Positions 49,685 through 62,346 of a DNA stretch of 64,000 bases are shown piece after piece; positions within the stretch are counted from its first letter, which is position 1; every line of letters begins with the position of its first letter. A program made the position numbers and the translations under genes. The stretch comes from Purshia tridentata (lineage: Eukaryota; Streptophyta; Magnoliopsida; Rosales; Rosaceae). The stretch is from assembly GCA_003254885.1 (NCBI GenBank), contig QANT01000981.1, forward strand, positions 27,206 to 91,205, given 5' to 3'. The notes under the pieces are model-generated. The model was given only the letters and a program-made list of their open reading frames with translations, had not been told where the DNA came from and did not search any database.

Positions 49685-50758
49685 CTCAGCTAATTAACGG
49701 TACATCTCCAAAATAGAAAAAAGATTAGTATTGACTACAACTTTGATCTTTCACTCCCATCAAGTTTAATCTCAGCTACTCAACATGGTAACTTTGAGTT
49801 TTTATTTCATTATGGCAAAAGCATGGGGTTGAGCTTGTTTTACCAGGATGGTGGTGGTGACTGTTGAGAATGAGAGAGGGCAGTATATTATTCATAATTA
49901 TTTGAAGGATCCCGACACAATTTAGGCTTTTTCCGGTTGAGATATTTTAGGTTAATTGTGAGTTTTCCCAGTTGAGAGTGAGAGCATGAGAGGGTTTTCA
50001 CTTTATGAAATATATGTACACTGTCAATTTAGGTGGAAAGATCCAAATGCTAGGTGGGAAGACCATTTTGGGGGGACCGCCATACAATGCAGGTGGTGAA
50101 AATGGGTTCTCACCCTTGTACAAAAGTTGTGATGTTGGTATGAGATCGCTCAACTTTCTTGTACTCATTTGATCACATATTGTGTACATGTGGGGAAATT
50201 AATGCAGTTTTAAAATGACAAACTTACACTAACATTGATTACTAGAAAATAAAAATCAAACAACGTATACCGCGAATACATTGCAATTCCAATTCATGCA
50301 TGTCCTTGACATTTTGTGCAAAGAATAAAGTGAAGTTTATATAAAATTATATGAATGATAAAGGTATACACAAAATAATAAAGGATAATTGACAATTCGT
50401 GTTTGGATGGTTACACATGATGCTAATTACTTGATATAACATACATGTTATTCAGAATAATTAACAATTCTAGATTCCTCCACACCCATCTGACCCATTG
50501 TGGAAAAATAAAACAAATAATTTATTTTTAAAGATTCCTATGTCTCTTGTTGTCTTTGGGTGGTTGTTTCTATTTAGTATTAATGTATTTCTAGTTTTCT
50601 TGCAGGCCTATGGCCATTTTACTTGTAATTGCTTTTTCGTCATTATTATCATTCAGTTTCGGAAGTTAGGGTCTATTACCAAAGTTCGCTTCTTTCATGC
50701 AATTCACACATAACCATTAACATTGGACGGGTGGGGCGAATGGCCAAAAAAAAAAAAA

Positions 50759-50835
50759 AGACATTGGATGGGCGAGGTAAATATGGAAATAAACAANAGA
50801 CATTGGATGGGCGAGGTAAATATGGAAATAAACAA
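50759..50835. other. Assembly join: 38-bp exact duplication around a single N
   Basis: The 38 bases at 50759-50796 are repeated exactly at 50798-50835, with one N at 50797. Overlapping contig ends placed side by side are the simplest explanation; a true tandem repeat is less likely. Confidence 0.85.
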
Positions 50836-51479
50836 AATTAAACAAATTCAAAAAGATGTTCTCACAATCAAATATGAGACAAGCGGTTGCTATAGTTGTT
50901 TGGTAAGCTAAAAACCATTTAATTGGGCAAGGGGCATTTAAGATATTAAGCAATGCATGCAAGGGTACTAATGTACAAGTGCAATGAAACGTGTTATTCT
51001 GTTTCATGATTTAGAGAGGTCTACCAGAGATCTGGCCGTCTACTTTAACCTCCACAAGATTTGAATTTAGTTCACCAGTCCAGATATAAGGATGCTTTTC
51101 TCTTCATTGTGCAATTCCAGTCAATTTTCAATAGATATGAGAATGCAGTCAAATAAATAAACATATCATTTAGTGCTTAATTTATCTATATATGTGTATA
51201 AGATACTGTATTTCCCCCTGTTCTGATTCAGCAATGCATGTCTGAAATTTGAATTGTGACTAATATATATTATTAATGAGCCAAAAGGATTTCATGTCTA
51301 GTTCATGTCCTTATTATGTTGAGCATTTCAAATTCAATCCATATTATATATGTTGATTAGTCAAACTAATTAATTTACTTGATGTATTTATTTGAAAGAG
51401 ATATCCGAATCCGAGATATCTTTAACAAAGTAATTGGGCTGTAAGAAGGATTTGGGCATTTATGAGTTTATAACTTTAC

Positions 51480-51857
51480 AGGCTTTTTCACGCAAATACC
51501 ACCTAGATTATAGCAGGCGTGCTCCCGTACCACTCAAAATTTTTTTTAAAAACTATTTATCACTTGAAATTATCAATATGTGTCAATGTGGCACCTACAG
51601 TTAATTTTTCTATTAAATTATCAACTTTTTTTTAAAACTTCCAAATTTACCCTTAAAAATATTTTGTTTTTTAAATTATACTTTAGGCAAATTAGGAAGT
51701 TTGAGAAAAAAAATTAATGATTTAATAGAAAAATTGACCGAAAGGTGTCACATTGCCACATATTAATAACTTCATGCAGTAAACAGTAAAAAAAAAAATT
51801 TAGGTGGTACAGGAGCACACTCTCTATAGTTCAGGTGGTATTTAGGTAAAAAAGCCT
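51480..51857. mobile_element. MITE with long terminal inverted repeats
   Basis: The first 65 bases (AGGCTTTTTCACGCAAATACC...) match the complement of the last 65 (AGGCTTTTTTACCTAAATACC...) with scattered mismatches. The inner parts also pair loosely (for example GACCGAAAGGTGTCACATTG against CAATGTGGCACC). The element is about 378 bases and non-coding. The target-site duplication could not be resolved. Confidence 0.8.
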
Positions 51858-53029
51858 CACTTTATATAACTCCATGATTGTCTCCTTGGCATTCTTTATG
51901 ATGACCAGGATAGTTTTTTCAAATTCATAGTTGTGTTCTTATTTTGGATTTTGGTCCCATTATAGCGAAAAAAACTTATAATTAATAAAAATTCAAATTC
52001 AAATCGTGTATCCAATGCATTCTACAGCCTATTATTATTTATAAACTAAATGTTACACAATATATTCTTTTCTTTTTTCAAAATATGAAGGGTTTTGTTT
52101 GTCAATATAGAGATAGGTTTCAAAGTACGTACATCTGACAGGTTCACAAAAACCTAATTAAACATCAATTTTATAGTGACAAATCGTTCTTGGCCCTATA
52201 ATATCATAATGCCCCTACTCAAAAGGACCAATTTAATTGACGATTCCCATGAAGGGGAAGTGATGACTCAATTTGGGTACAATTAAAAATCATATGTGAG
52301 ACATACAGGGCCCCAGATGTCCTGGGTGAGCCATGCATAAGATAAGGGCACCTTGTTGGCCAATTAATGTCCAAAGAAAAATTATATATATAAAAATAAT
52401 AGTTATAATTTTATTTAGTTGGATATTATATTTATGTTATGAGTCACCATGGCTAAAGCGATGTTCGACTGAGAATTATATGTGAAGAATATTGCATGAA
52501 CATTATTTTTCTAGGAATTCCTTCTCATATGATAATTGCAAAGCAAGCATGAAAATAGAACCCCAAGAGAAATTTGGGAAGCAAAAAGAATGTTCAAAAG
52601 GAGCATGAGAACATATGGTCTATAGCTAGCTACCACTGTAATGCTCACATTTTTAGCATTAACCAGATGACTATCTAATACCTTTATTTTGGTTGACTTG
52701 CATGATTAGACTTCAACCAAATTCCTTGGTTATCAGAAGACACAGTGATACTAGCTCCTAATAATAGGTAATTAGGCTAATCAGCACAAAAGCAGCTGCT
52801 CTGTGTTTAATCATGTCAAATTGATCGTTTTTGGTGGGTGGTGATTGGCAATATATATGAGTGCTTCCAAATTTCTTTCCTTTGGGAACCAAACTTTGCA
52901 ATACGGAAATTTCAGCAATAACCTGCTAGCTAGCTAATTTAACCAACAACAAATGTACGTGATTTGACTTATTCGGGATCAGTACCCATCAACTTTGTAC
53001 TATGTTTCTATATGCATGTATTATCAAAT

Positions 53030-53328
53030 TAAAGGCATGTTTGACACTGTTTCTTAAAAGTGTTTTTATTTAATAATGTTTTTGCTAGAAGTGTTTCTAC
53101 AAAGAAGTACATACAAATTTTTATAAAAATTCTAAGTGATTTATGTAAAAGCACTTAAAATACTTATTGACGAAAATACATGTCAAGTGCTTCTCAAAAA
53201 ATTTCTTAAAAATACTTTTATAACCCAAAAGCACTTATATATATTTTTGTTACACACTACCAAAAACGCTTTTACTAATCTGAAAACGCTTTTGGCAATT
53301 CTAAAAACACTACCAAACGAGCTCTAAG
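53030..53328. mobile_element. Possible hAT-type MITE
   Basis: The left end (GGCATGTTTGACACTGTTTCTT) and the complement of the right end (GAGCTCGTTTGGTAGTGTTTTT) share the GTTTG-type terminus common in plant hAT MITEs. Several internal AAAGTG / CACTTT blocks are mutually inverted. Imperfect and without a clear target duplication. Confidence 0.4.
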
Positions 53329-53820
53329 TCGGTCAAATATAATTATCCTACATATATAACTAGATATAATAAGTGAAAATAATTTCTTAAATTGTTGTGA
53401 AAATAATAGTTATCGTCACATGGATATTTAGTAGAGATTTTGAATCTTCAAAACAGAGGATTTAGATGCTTATAATATATAGAGAACAGCTAATATTGCT
53501 AGCTAGCCCGTGCGCAGTGCGTGTATCTCACATCAAAACCAGACTGCAATTTATTGCATTTTGGGTACTGTACAAATTAAAACCCAACTTTTCCATTGGC
53601 TTTATAACATGACTTTTGGTACTATACATTACACACTCGCCCCACGAAGTCCCCACGCTTTGACTTTTTCAATCACACACATATACATATATATGACATA
53701 TCTACGTTCAAATTTCACCTATGACTGGCCCTCTCACTCCTTCTATGGTTCTGTGATCCCCACATATCCTCTGTAACATCCCTACAAGGCTACACCTATA
53801 TATATACACACATAAATTTC

Positions 53821-54519
53821 ATGGCTGACCCGAATTCTCCCACTAACGTGCGCCAAATATTAGACCAACCTACACCTACACAGTCTACACTGCAGCACCC
53901 AATCCCAATACACCAGCCTCATCAGCAGCCACCACTACTCCCACCCCTTTACCCTCCGCCTCCACCTCCACCACATTCTCACCCTCTTCCCCACACGTGT
54001 GAATTACCATTTCCATTCCCCACGTGTGAAACCACTCCCACTCCTCCAAAGCCCACCACCATGGCCTCAAGCTCTTCTGGGAAGCACCCGAGTTACCGGG
54101 GCATCCGCTGCCGGGCCGGCAAGTGGGTTTCCGAAATCCGCGAGCCACGCAAGACCAAACGCATATGGCTCGGCACGTTTCCCACCCCGGAGATGGCCGC
54201 TGCAGCCTATGATGTGGCGACGCTCGCTCTCAAACGTGGCGATGCCGTTCTCAACTTCCCGAGCTTTGTTGACTCGTATCCGGTCCCCCAGTCCGCGTCC
54301 GCACCGGATATTCGTAGTGCTGCCGTGGCTGCAGCGGCAGCACTGCAAAAGAATAATAACAGCTGCAGCAGCAGCAGCAACAACAACAACGAGTCGATGG
54401 ACAGCAGTCCAATACCTGGACAGCCTCAGAAGAGTGATGAGGATATGATTGTTGACAATCACAAATCAAATAAGGTGGCTGATTACCTGGACAGCCTCAG
54501 AAGAGTGATGAGGATATGA
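53821..54519 (+). CDS. DREB-type ERF transcription factor, C-terminus frameshifted
   Basis: A 232-codon intronless frame with an intact AP2/ERF domain at residues about 92-147 ([27 protein letters not shown]...[15 protein letters not shown]). The [17 protein letters not shown] pattern marks the ERF023-027 group of the DREB subfamily, which binds DRE/GCC-type promoter elements. A Pro-rich N-terminus (residues 1-80) precedes an in-frame second ATG at 54061 in an excellent CCACCATGG context, so translation may start there. After QPQKSDEDM the frame enters a 71-base insertion and ends at 54519. The family's acidic C-terminal motif lies downstream in another frame (54521-54728). As written the protein lacks its activation tail. 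Binding should persist; activation is doubtful. Confidence 0.85.
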   Translation: MADPNSPTNVRQILDQPTPTQSTLQHPIPIHQPHQQPPLLPPLYPPPPPPPHSHPLPHTCELPFPFPTCETTPTPPKPTTMASSSSGKHPSYRGIRCRAGKWVSEIREPRKTKRIWLGTFPTPEMAAAAYDVATLALKRGDAVLNFPSFVDSYPVPQSASAPDIRSAAVAAAAALQKNNNSCSSSSNNNNESMDSSPIPGQPQKSDEDMIVDNHKSNKVADYLDSLRRVMRI

Positions 54520-54520
54520 T
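54413..54520 (+). repeat. 37-bp direct repeat causing the ERF frameshift
   Basis: 54413-54449 and 54484-54520 are identical 37-base copies, 71 bases apart, with 34 unique bases between them. 71 is not a multiple of three. Skipping from the first copy to the second puts the AP2 frame in line with the downstream C-terminal frame, so this insertion is the lesion. Confidence 0.95.
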
Positions 54521-54728
54521 GAATACAAGTTTGAAGAGTACTTCGTCTGTAGGAGAGTTTATGGATGAGGAAGAGCTTTTTGGGATGCCGAATTTGCTGG
54601 CGGACATGGCAGAGGGAATGCTGGTGTCGCCACCGAGAATGAACTCGCCATCGCTGTCTGATTATGACTCGCCGGGAAACTCAGACGGAGGAGGAGGAGG
54701 TGGAGAAAGTCTGTGGAGCTATTATTAA
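54521..54728 (+). pseudogene. Disconnected C-terminal part of the ERF
   Basis: This open frame reads [28 protein letters not shown], a Gly run and SLWSYY before the stop. [18 protein letters not shown] and a terminal SLWSYY are the typical acidic activation end of DREB A-4/CBF-type proteins. It lies in a different frame from the AP2 domain because of the 71-base insertion, so as written it is not translated with it. Confidence 0.85.
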
Positions 54729-57700
54729 CGAATATTAAGCTCCTTAATCAATTAATATAGTCAAAAATAAAGATTATTTTTATTTTTATTAACGGTAAAA
54801 AGAAAACAGAAAACGAGCATGTAAATAGCAGCATATACACGACCGATGACCAGGTTTTCTGATATTCCAACGCGTAGAGATCGAGGTCGAGAGTTTTGAA
54901 ACCAAAGGCAGTGAAATGGGTTTGTAAGATAATTGGGTCGTTTTTCTTATGAGTGCATTTAGCTAGATGCTTGTTATTTTTCCTGGTTTCTTTTTTAAAA
55001 GATTGCGCGGTTATCTTCTTGTACTCAGTTAGCTGAGAAAAATTTAATTAGACTTTTTTGTATGTTTTGGTATTGATCAATCTCTCTAATCAAACAATAA
55101 GATAGAGATAGACATATTAAACGTATAAAATAGTCTAAAAATCATTTTCTAGTTAGCTGCTGTTCTCGAAGTAGCTATAATGCATATATCATTTTCGACT
55201 GAATCGGATCAGATTGCTTATTTGTGAGTTTGTCCCATTTTTCATCATGTACAGCACTTGCTACAGGGGCTTCACAGACTGACGCAGCAAAAATCTCAAG
55301 GATTCAAGCAAAACCCTTAAAAGATGAGAAATATGGAGTTCACCAAAGTAGTTGAGAGAAAACACTCGTTTATGATTTTGATAAAATTGAATAATAATTC
55401 ACAAATTCTAAAAGTTGGCTTAAATATGTTTCAAACACCCTAGCTTACTAGGAATGCAAAATAAAAATAGTTTAAAAAAACTTAAAATGCTGTTTTGAGA
55501 TCCTAAACTGCCTTGAAAGCCCAAAAAAACTCATAGGTTAAGGCAAAGGCGTAAGTTGTACTCATCTTGCAATTCCATTCAATTTGATATGCAAATCAAC
55601 CATATTCTGACACAATCACAACTTTTAGTAGAAATTAAAATTCGTTTTCCTATAAAATTTCTCGAATTATTTAACCATCTATTCTACATCAAAGACACGG
55701 AAAAATTAGGAGAAAGAGAGATTTCATATAGCAGCTGAAGAATTTTAATATAAATGCTAAAAGTCAAACGTACGTGTCTCTCCTCTTCTATTTCTTTTTA
55801 GAAATATGCATAACAAAAACTATCATGTTTCAATGCAAGTGGTCTTCATTAAAAGTAATTTTACGTACATACTATATATACCAAAACGAATTTTAAGTTT
55901 TATACAGAAGTAATAGAAGTACAGGTAAATCAGGTGAATAATAAATTAATGCATGTCGTACAAATAAGTGTGTTGCTGTTTATTATGCTTCTTCAATCTA
56001 ATCATATCATTCACTTATTTAAATATTTTCTAGGTTCCGGAATATGATATTATCATGAGTCAAAACTCAAGGGGTCCCATGAGCATGAGCTAGCCTATAA
56101 AGTGTCAATATATATATCTTTTGATGATCGATTGAAATTTGAAAGTGAAGATGTATACAAGTTTCGAGTAACAAGAGATTGTGGTCTCTTTTTCATTAAA
56201 GTTTTTCACTGTTCAATTGTCGGGTGGGTGCAATTATGAAACCATGAACATCTCTCTCTCTGTCTGTCTGTGTTGAAGGGATTCGATCAAGTGAAATTTG
56301 AGATTCCAGTAACTGTAAGAATGGCAGACCAAAGATTTTCAAACTTCTGCCATTTGATCTCAAAGTAATAATTCTGTAGGCCTTTAAGACATTGACAGAA
56401 TTTATCTTATAACATCATATGTGAAACAATTTTGTGAGAGTTTGGGGAAACTTTACTTATGTTTTATGTGTTGCTAGTTATTGGGTTTATGGAATTAAGA
56501 ATCTCTACTAATCTTCCTGGTGTTCATAACGTTGTTCTTAAATTTAAGGGATTAATATTTAAGATTTCCATAATGCTAAGAATCTTAAATTGATATCTCA
56601 AATTGGATCTCAAATACACATATATAATTAATAATTCTTAAGGTGCCATGTATATGAATCAATGCAGTACTAACATGGTTATTTAACATTACTTTTAAGA
56701 TTTATATTAAAAAGATAATCATAAAGATATCTTAAACTATATTCTTTTTAAGCATAACTATAGAATCAAACCAAAAAAATTAGTACATAATCCATATTTT
56801 CATTTGTTATCCAGGTATTAATTCGATAGCATCATACCAACTTTTTTCAAAATAATTTTCCCAAATACCTTATTAATTAATCAATAATTGTTAGTTAACT
56901 ATTCAAATGAAGAAGACAAGTAGAACTGATAGATAATCAAATACTTGAGTAACATTGAATAAATCAACAACTTGGTATATGTACGTTCATCTTGCTTCCC
57001 ATTTGGTAATAACGGATAATATTGTTCTGTCTGAAAATATAATATATATAATCCTGAACTATTAAACTGAATTATGTTTGCATATTGTGCAGAGAGAAGT
57101 ATTCAAACCTATTTAATTAGCACTATTAACGTGTCAAGAATGGATAGATCGAGCTTCGATTCTGCAACTACACCCACCCCATGAGGGCCTACTGGACCGT
57201 TTCTTCTCTTTAAGGAGACATACATCTCTTGTCAATGTCTTATCTTTTTTACATGTGCCCCACTCGTCAGATAAAAGGCTTAAAGCACAAAGCACAAAGC
57301 ACAAAGCGATTTCTAACAACAAGTTTGAATCGATTTCGTGAGAATGGTCAGATCAACTCACAATTCAGCAGCATATGTACACCTCACAAACCCAAGTCAG
57401 AGGACAATATTGCGACACTGTATAGCGTATATATATGGATCACCTTCACCATCAAAATTTATTACGTCAAACGACTGCTTCTACTAAGCTTCTACCTCCA
57501 TCTTAAGCAATCTAGGCTATCTAGCAGCCTATAGCGTCTGTTTTTTTACAGGGTAGCGAATCGTTCATCAAAGACTATGCTAATGAATAAGGTTTCCTTT
57601 TCATTCATTTATATTATAGGTAGCTGCAGCCTGCAGATAAAGTTTTCTTTTTCCCTTAATTTCATTAATGTATGTGATTTTTCGTTTTTCACTTAACTTA

Positions 57701-60700
57701 CTTGCCCTATTATTGTGTGTTTGGATAGAGAAACAAAATTTGAAATTTAGACAAAACTCAGCATTTAAGAAATTATTATATGTTCTAAATTCCTTGTTTG
57801 GATTCACAAACATAGAGTTTTGTAAATTCAATGTTGAAAAAAATCTTAAAAATTCCACTTAATTTAGTGTCATTTCAAAATTTAAAAAAATGAAAGATTT
57901 ATACTAAACAAAAAGAAGTCATAACCACCCATCGTCTTACCAATTATTACAAATACCACCACCCCAATTCTCGCCTCACCATTTTTCCAATCTCATGTGA
58001 CCACACTTACCATCATCACCAACTCACCACGACCATCATCTTTGTTGCTGCCACCAATGACATCACTCATTTATAATTGATGCATCAAAAATAAAATTAT
58101 AAATTCCTTAAAATTTTAAATCACATCATTGTATAATTTTTTTAGTAATTTCACCAAAATGCTTCTGAGGGTCATGTAAGCCCCACGTACAATCATCATG
58201 ATCAGCAGACTTGGCCATTCTTTATGTTTTCAAGAAGGGAATTTCTAAAGGAAGCTTTGGAATGGGAATTAATGAGCCATCAAAAAAGAAAAACATTCCT
58301 ATATATTATCCTCACTATAGTTTCGACTAACTTTGGTTCTGCTTGCTAAAACTTATATATGTTTCAATGGATCATTTTGAGACTTAAATCCCATAAACGT
58401 GCACGGCAGTTAAAGATTTAATTACGAATATAAAAGATTTGACTACAAATTCTAAAACATTGTAAACATTATTAGCTATATAAGGGAACTAAGTCTAAAT
58501 TTTATTATGTGTGACTGTACCACCACAATGACATAGACTGATTAATTATGCTAGTTTGAGGTTAACCAACAAATTGAACATATTAGAATAAAGAACTTCT
58601 CACTATATAATATGGATATCCACATTATTCTAATGCCATTGCTACTAACAACTCATACCTTATATATACACTTATGTTTAAAGGCATTGTTAAAGATTCT
58701 GTATTGGGTAGGCGTTCATGATTGATGCAAATTGTAAGAGAAAGGGAATTAAAAATGAAATTAAGTGTGGTCACAAGTCTGCCGGTACGATCTATCTGAA
58801 ATCTGAAAGGGCAGGGATGGTGGGGGCCTAGCCTTGGATGAGTGTTGAAAAGATGTAGTTAGTTTTGCAGGGTACCTTTCATTCTCATTCATTATAATCA
58901 AAAAAGAAAAAAAGTGTGTGTTTGTGGGCTTTTCTCTTTGCTGCAAAACACAATTAAGCATTTGAAATCCTTCCAACTTTGAATTATAATGACAAAATAA
59001 GTGTACGGCTTTTCTCTTTTGACTCTGGGAGACAAGTATGGCCGACATCGCCTCCCAACGCTTTTCTTCTTCCTCACAATTATCGGTTGGTGATGCATCA
59101 ATTTCCATGTCACCCATGCTTTTCATATCACCATAAATGAAGCACACTACGTACTACCACCTAGTTTGTTAATAAAATAAGAAAATTTTATTCTAATTCA
59201 GCGAATTGCATAGGGTCTAAAATCTCGTATTTATATAATTCAGATGACTATAAATTTAAGTACATGTACATATAAATTAAGACGGTGTTGTTCTTCAACC
59301 ATATCGTCGTATAGGATGACAAACTTACTGTATAAAAGTGTGATATGTATATATATATGTATAATTGTTGTATAATATTGCATGTGAGAAACTGAGAATC
59401 TCTATAAAAAGTATATTGAAAATAAGAAGATGTTTGATATATATAGATAAGTTAGCATGGACGAACAATATTGTTTAGGATTCGTTACCTTAACAAACCA
59501 ATTTTTACAAGATTTTATTGGAAAACAAAAAAGGAAAATAAACTTTTACATTTAAAAAATCTGAGAATATAGCTGGTAACGGAATTTGAAAACAGTCTGA
59601 AAAGACAAAGAAAGATGAAAAACATTTAACCAAGAAAATGACAATAACCATGAAAATGACAATAGCTAGTTTGTTCCCTAGGGGAGCAAACCCGAACAAG
59701 AGTTCAATGTCAATTAATGTGATTGACAGTCACAATATTTTATCTCTTTTTGGGCTTATAATTAAATCCAAATTAAAAAAAAAAAATTCCGATCGCAAAT
59801 TCGCAATACATGTGAGAGGTGAGAACTGTCAACTGAGACTGAGAGGTCCTTATAATTCCTCAAGCTTAGCAAAAGTAGTGGTCCACGAAGGAGGTCTTCT
59901 AAATTAATAATCACAATCATTATTAATAATATTTTCATTTGATTAATTTGTTAGTTAATTATCATCATGATCTTAGACATGTATATATGATCATTAAATT
60001 TATTCAACTAAATTGATTCTCATCTTTAGCCTTTCATCCCTATGTTATGGTCTAGGACAAAGTCTTCATGGAGTAAAATTTTAGAATATTGCACTTTTTT
60101 TTGGTGGGCTATTATTGCACATCTTTATTACACATCATTGCTTATTATGTTGTTAGGCAGAAGTGCTCATAAATGTAAACTGAGAGAGACAAATTAACAA
60201 GAAAAAATGCATTCAAATGGTGAATTCACTCTAAAGAATTAGTGATTTCAATAAATGTGTCTGATTACCTATTTTGGCCTATTTTGGCCTATTTTGTATT
60301 CGTTCCATACTCATGCCAACCCAACCCTTTTTACACCTCTAGTAATGCTTTGGTTGAACTCCTAATGGAGAATAATATGGTTGTATGTGGTGCATACCAC
60401 CATACAGATTAGTTTTGCTTCAATTATATGATAGCACGTGTTAAAAAATAACATATTATTAATTGATGTAAAGTAGTCGGTTTAGTTTGGTTTAATCGAA
60501 TATATGAGGTAATGAAAACATAACTAATTCAAAATTTACAATTTGGTTTGGTTTTCAAATTGTTCAATTAAAAAATATCAAAAAAATCTATCCGAACCAA
60601 GTCATCGATGTGATGTGAATTGGTTTATCAGTTTATCGGTTTCAATGCTTACTCCTAGTTATATTGCGTAAAATTAAGAAGATTTCAATTAAATCTCTTT

Positions 60701-61887
60701 TCGAATATTTCAATTAAATAAAGCCCATAGAGGACAAGATTCTTAATCAGTTAAGCCCAAAATGTTTCCTTAAGGCCCAAAGCCCACAAAGATTTCATAA
60801 ATGTCCACATTGTTCTCGTGTTTCCGTGGGCAATACCTCGTCTAGGAGCCGGATTAGCTGTCAACCGGTTTTGTCACGTCATTCCTACGGCAGTCAAAGT
60901 ACTGACGTACTACCTACATTGCTCAGACGACGTCATTCCGGTCCACTATTGCAGAAATTGAACTGGACCGGACAACTCCTTGGTGAGTTCCACTGGTGTA
61001 GTACAGCTGTGGGTCCGTAATGTTTCTCCCTCTTATGCACGTGTTATTAACTTATTCCTATGCTCATTAAATATTGTTGTAGTTTACAATTATGAATTAT
61101 CACTTGTACAAACAAATTTATTTTGATACTAAATAAATTTGTAGAAAAAAATAACAATTTGCATTAGCTCACAGATGGTATGAATTACTCCTCCTAGTCT
61201 TGACATAACTATAATTAGTATGGGTTAAACCTTCAAAGAGAAAGAGATACACAAACATAAGCAGAAATATATGGAATACAATATTTTGTGGAGAACTTCT
61301 TTCCCTACAACTAACTAGGGTTAGCCAACTCATAGCTTCATTCTTGATTACAATAACCCATCAAAAATGATAAAATACCTAATTTTTGGTGGAACTTTAT
61401 TAAATACAATACAATTAATCTCGATAATGAGAGAAAAAGTTAACATTGTCCATTTTTAATTCATATTCTATTTAAGCATTTCACGATTTCATTAGTTGGT
61501 ATGAATTCATTTGAGTTTTGATTGAAGGTGTTTAAATTTCACGTTATATTTAAAATATTATAAAATTTATTTATTAGAATTTAGTATCAAAATTCTATGA
61601 AATGATGAGTATTATGTATATTTGGAAGTGCTTGAAGTGTGACAAATATTTTTTATTCAGTTGAATTATTTCTTAATGCTCCTGGTGTGGGTTACCACAT
61701 AATTTGAGTTGAAGAAGATTCCAAATTGCTCATTGATGTGCTTATGTGGTTTCCTCAAGTGAAACAACACAAGAAAAATATTGGAGATATTTTGGTGGGG
61801 ACGAGATTGAAAACAAAATGTGCGGATTCCAGTAAGATAAATTAGTTTAGTAAGCTAAGGCAGCATGATGGTCCAGTCACAAGGAGG
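54729..61887. other. Long intergenic region between ERF and CBF
   Basis: About 7 kb of AT-rich DNA. I see no gene with a recognisable domain. The minus-strand frame at 58761-59147 (128 codons) is the longest and has no family match that I recognise. A more GC-rich island with three ACGT cores lies at about 60820-61020. Short tandem copies of CTATTTTGGC lie near 60270-60290. Confidence 0.5.
60820..61020. promoter_or_regulatory. GC-rich island with clustered ACGT motifs
   Basis: Within an AT-rich setting, this stretch contains GTCACGTCATTCC, CTGACGTACTA and GACGACGTCATTCC, three ACGT (bZIP-type) cores within about 70 bases. It also has an inverted pair CCGGTCCA / TGGACCGG at about 60938-60971. 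It may be a relict promoter or distal element. No gene starts convincingly beside it. Confidence 0.3.
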
Positions 61888-62132
61888 TCAAGTCAAAACA
61901 ATATATTTTTGTTTTCTATGTGGGAACACAACGGGACACCTGGCGCCTCGTCACACTCCGTGTGCGCGTTTCAAACTGTCAAAATGGTTGGACTGGAACC
62001 CACACATCCACACCGCCCAAAATCTATAAACGCCATCTTGAGCACTCAGTGTCTAGCTAGCTCTCCAGTTTAGCTTCCAGCACTTGAACAACACACACTG
62101 AAAATGAGTATCATCTTCAGCCAACTCTCTGA
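61888..62132 (+). promoter_or_regulatory. CBF promoter and start, upstream duplicate
   Basis: First copy of a tandemly duplicated block of about 244 bases. It includes a TGCGCGTTT segment with a GCGCGT core of the kind bound by CAMTA factors, the TATA box CTATAAAC (TATAAA at 62025-62030) and an ATG at 62104 followed by the first CBF codons (MSIIFSQLSD). It is truncated there: the frame runs into the second promoter copy and stops at 62316 after 70 codons, acting as an upstream ORF if transcribed. Confidence 0.85.
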
Positions 62133-62346
62133 TCAAGTCAAAACAATATATTTTTGTTTTCTATGTGAACACAACGGGACACCTGGCGCCTCGTCACACT
62201 CCGTGTGCGCGTTTCAAACTGTCAAAATGGTTGAACTGGAACCCACACATCCACACCGCCCAAAATCTATAAACGCCATCTTGAGCACTCAGTATCTAGC
62301 TAGCTCTCCAGTTTAGCTTCCAACACTTGAACAACACACACTGAAA
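62133..62346 (+). promoter_or_regulatory. CBF proximal promoter, downstream duplicate
   Basis: Second copy, nearly identical to 61888-62103 but 2 bases shorter near TATGTG(GG)AACAC and with a few substitutions. The TATA box is at 62268-62273, about 75 bases before the CBF start codon at 62347. The GCGCGT core is present here too. Confidence 0.8.

Larger units (their letters stand above)
47013..53820. other. Intergenic region between hexose transporters and ERF
   Basis: Contains the promoter of hexose transporter B, a TA microsatellite (about 48179-48207), the fragment of a third hexose transporter (49393-49684), an assembly join (N at 50797), a MITE (51480-51857), a hAT-like foldback (about 53030-53328) and the ERF promoter. 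No complete gene is supported. Confidence 0.55.

Noticed and set aside
50759-50835. True tandem repeat
   Set aside because: Exact copies separated by one N fit an unmerged contig overlap better.
54067-54462. Minus-strand ORFs of 60-131 codons across the ERF
   Set aside because: Shadows of the GC-rich AP2 coding sequence.
58761-59147. 128-codon minus-strand ORF
   Set aside because: No recognisable domain, no neighbouring exons and no family match that I know; kept as unsupported.
60826-61020. 64-codon ORF in the GC-rich island
   Set aside because: Low-complexity composition for a protein and no conserved motif; a regulatory or relict region is likelier.
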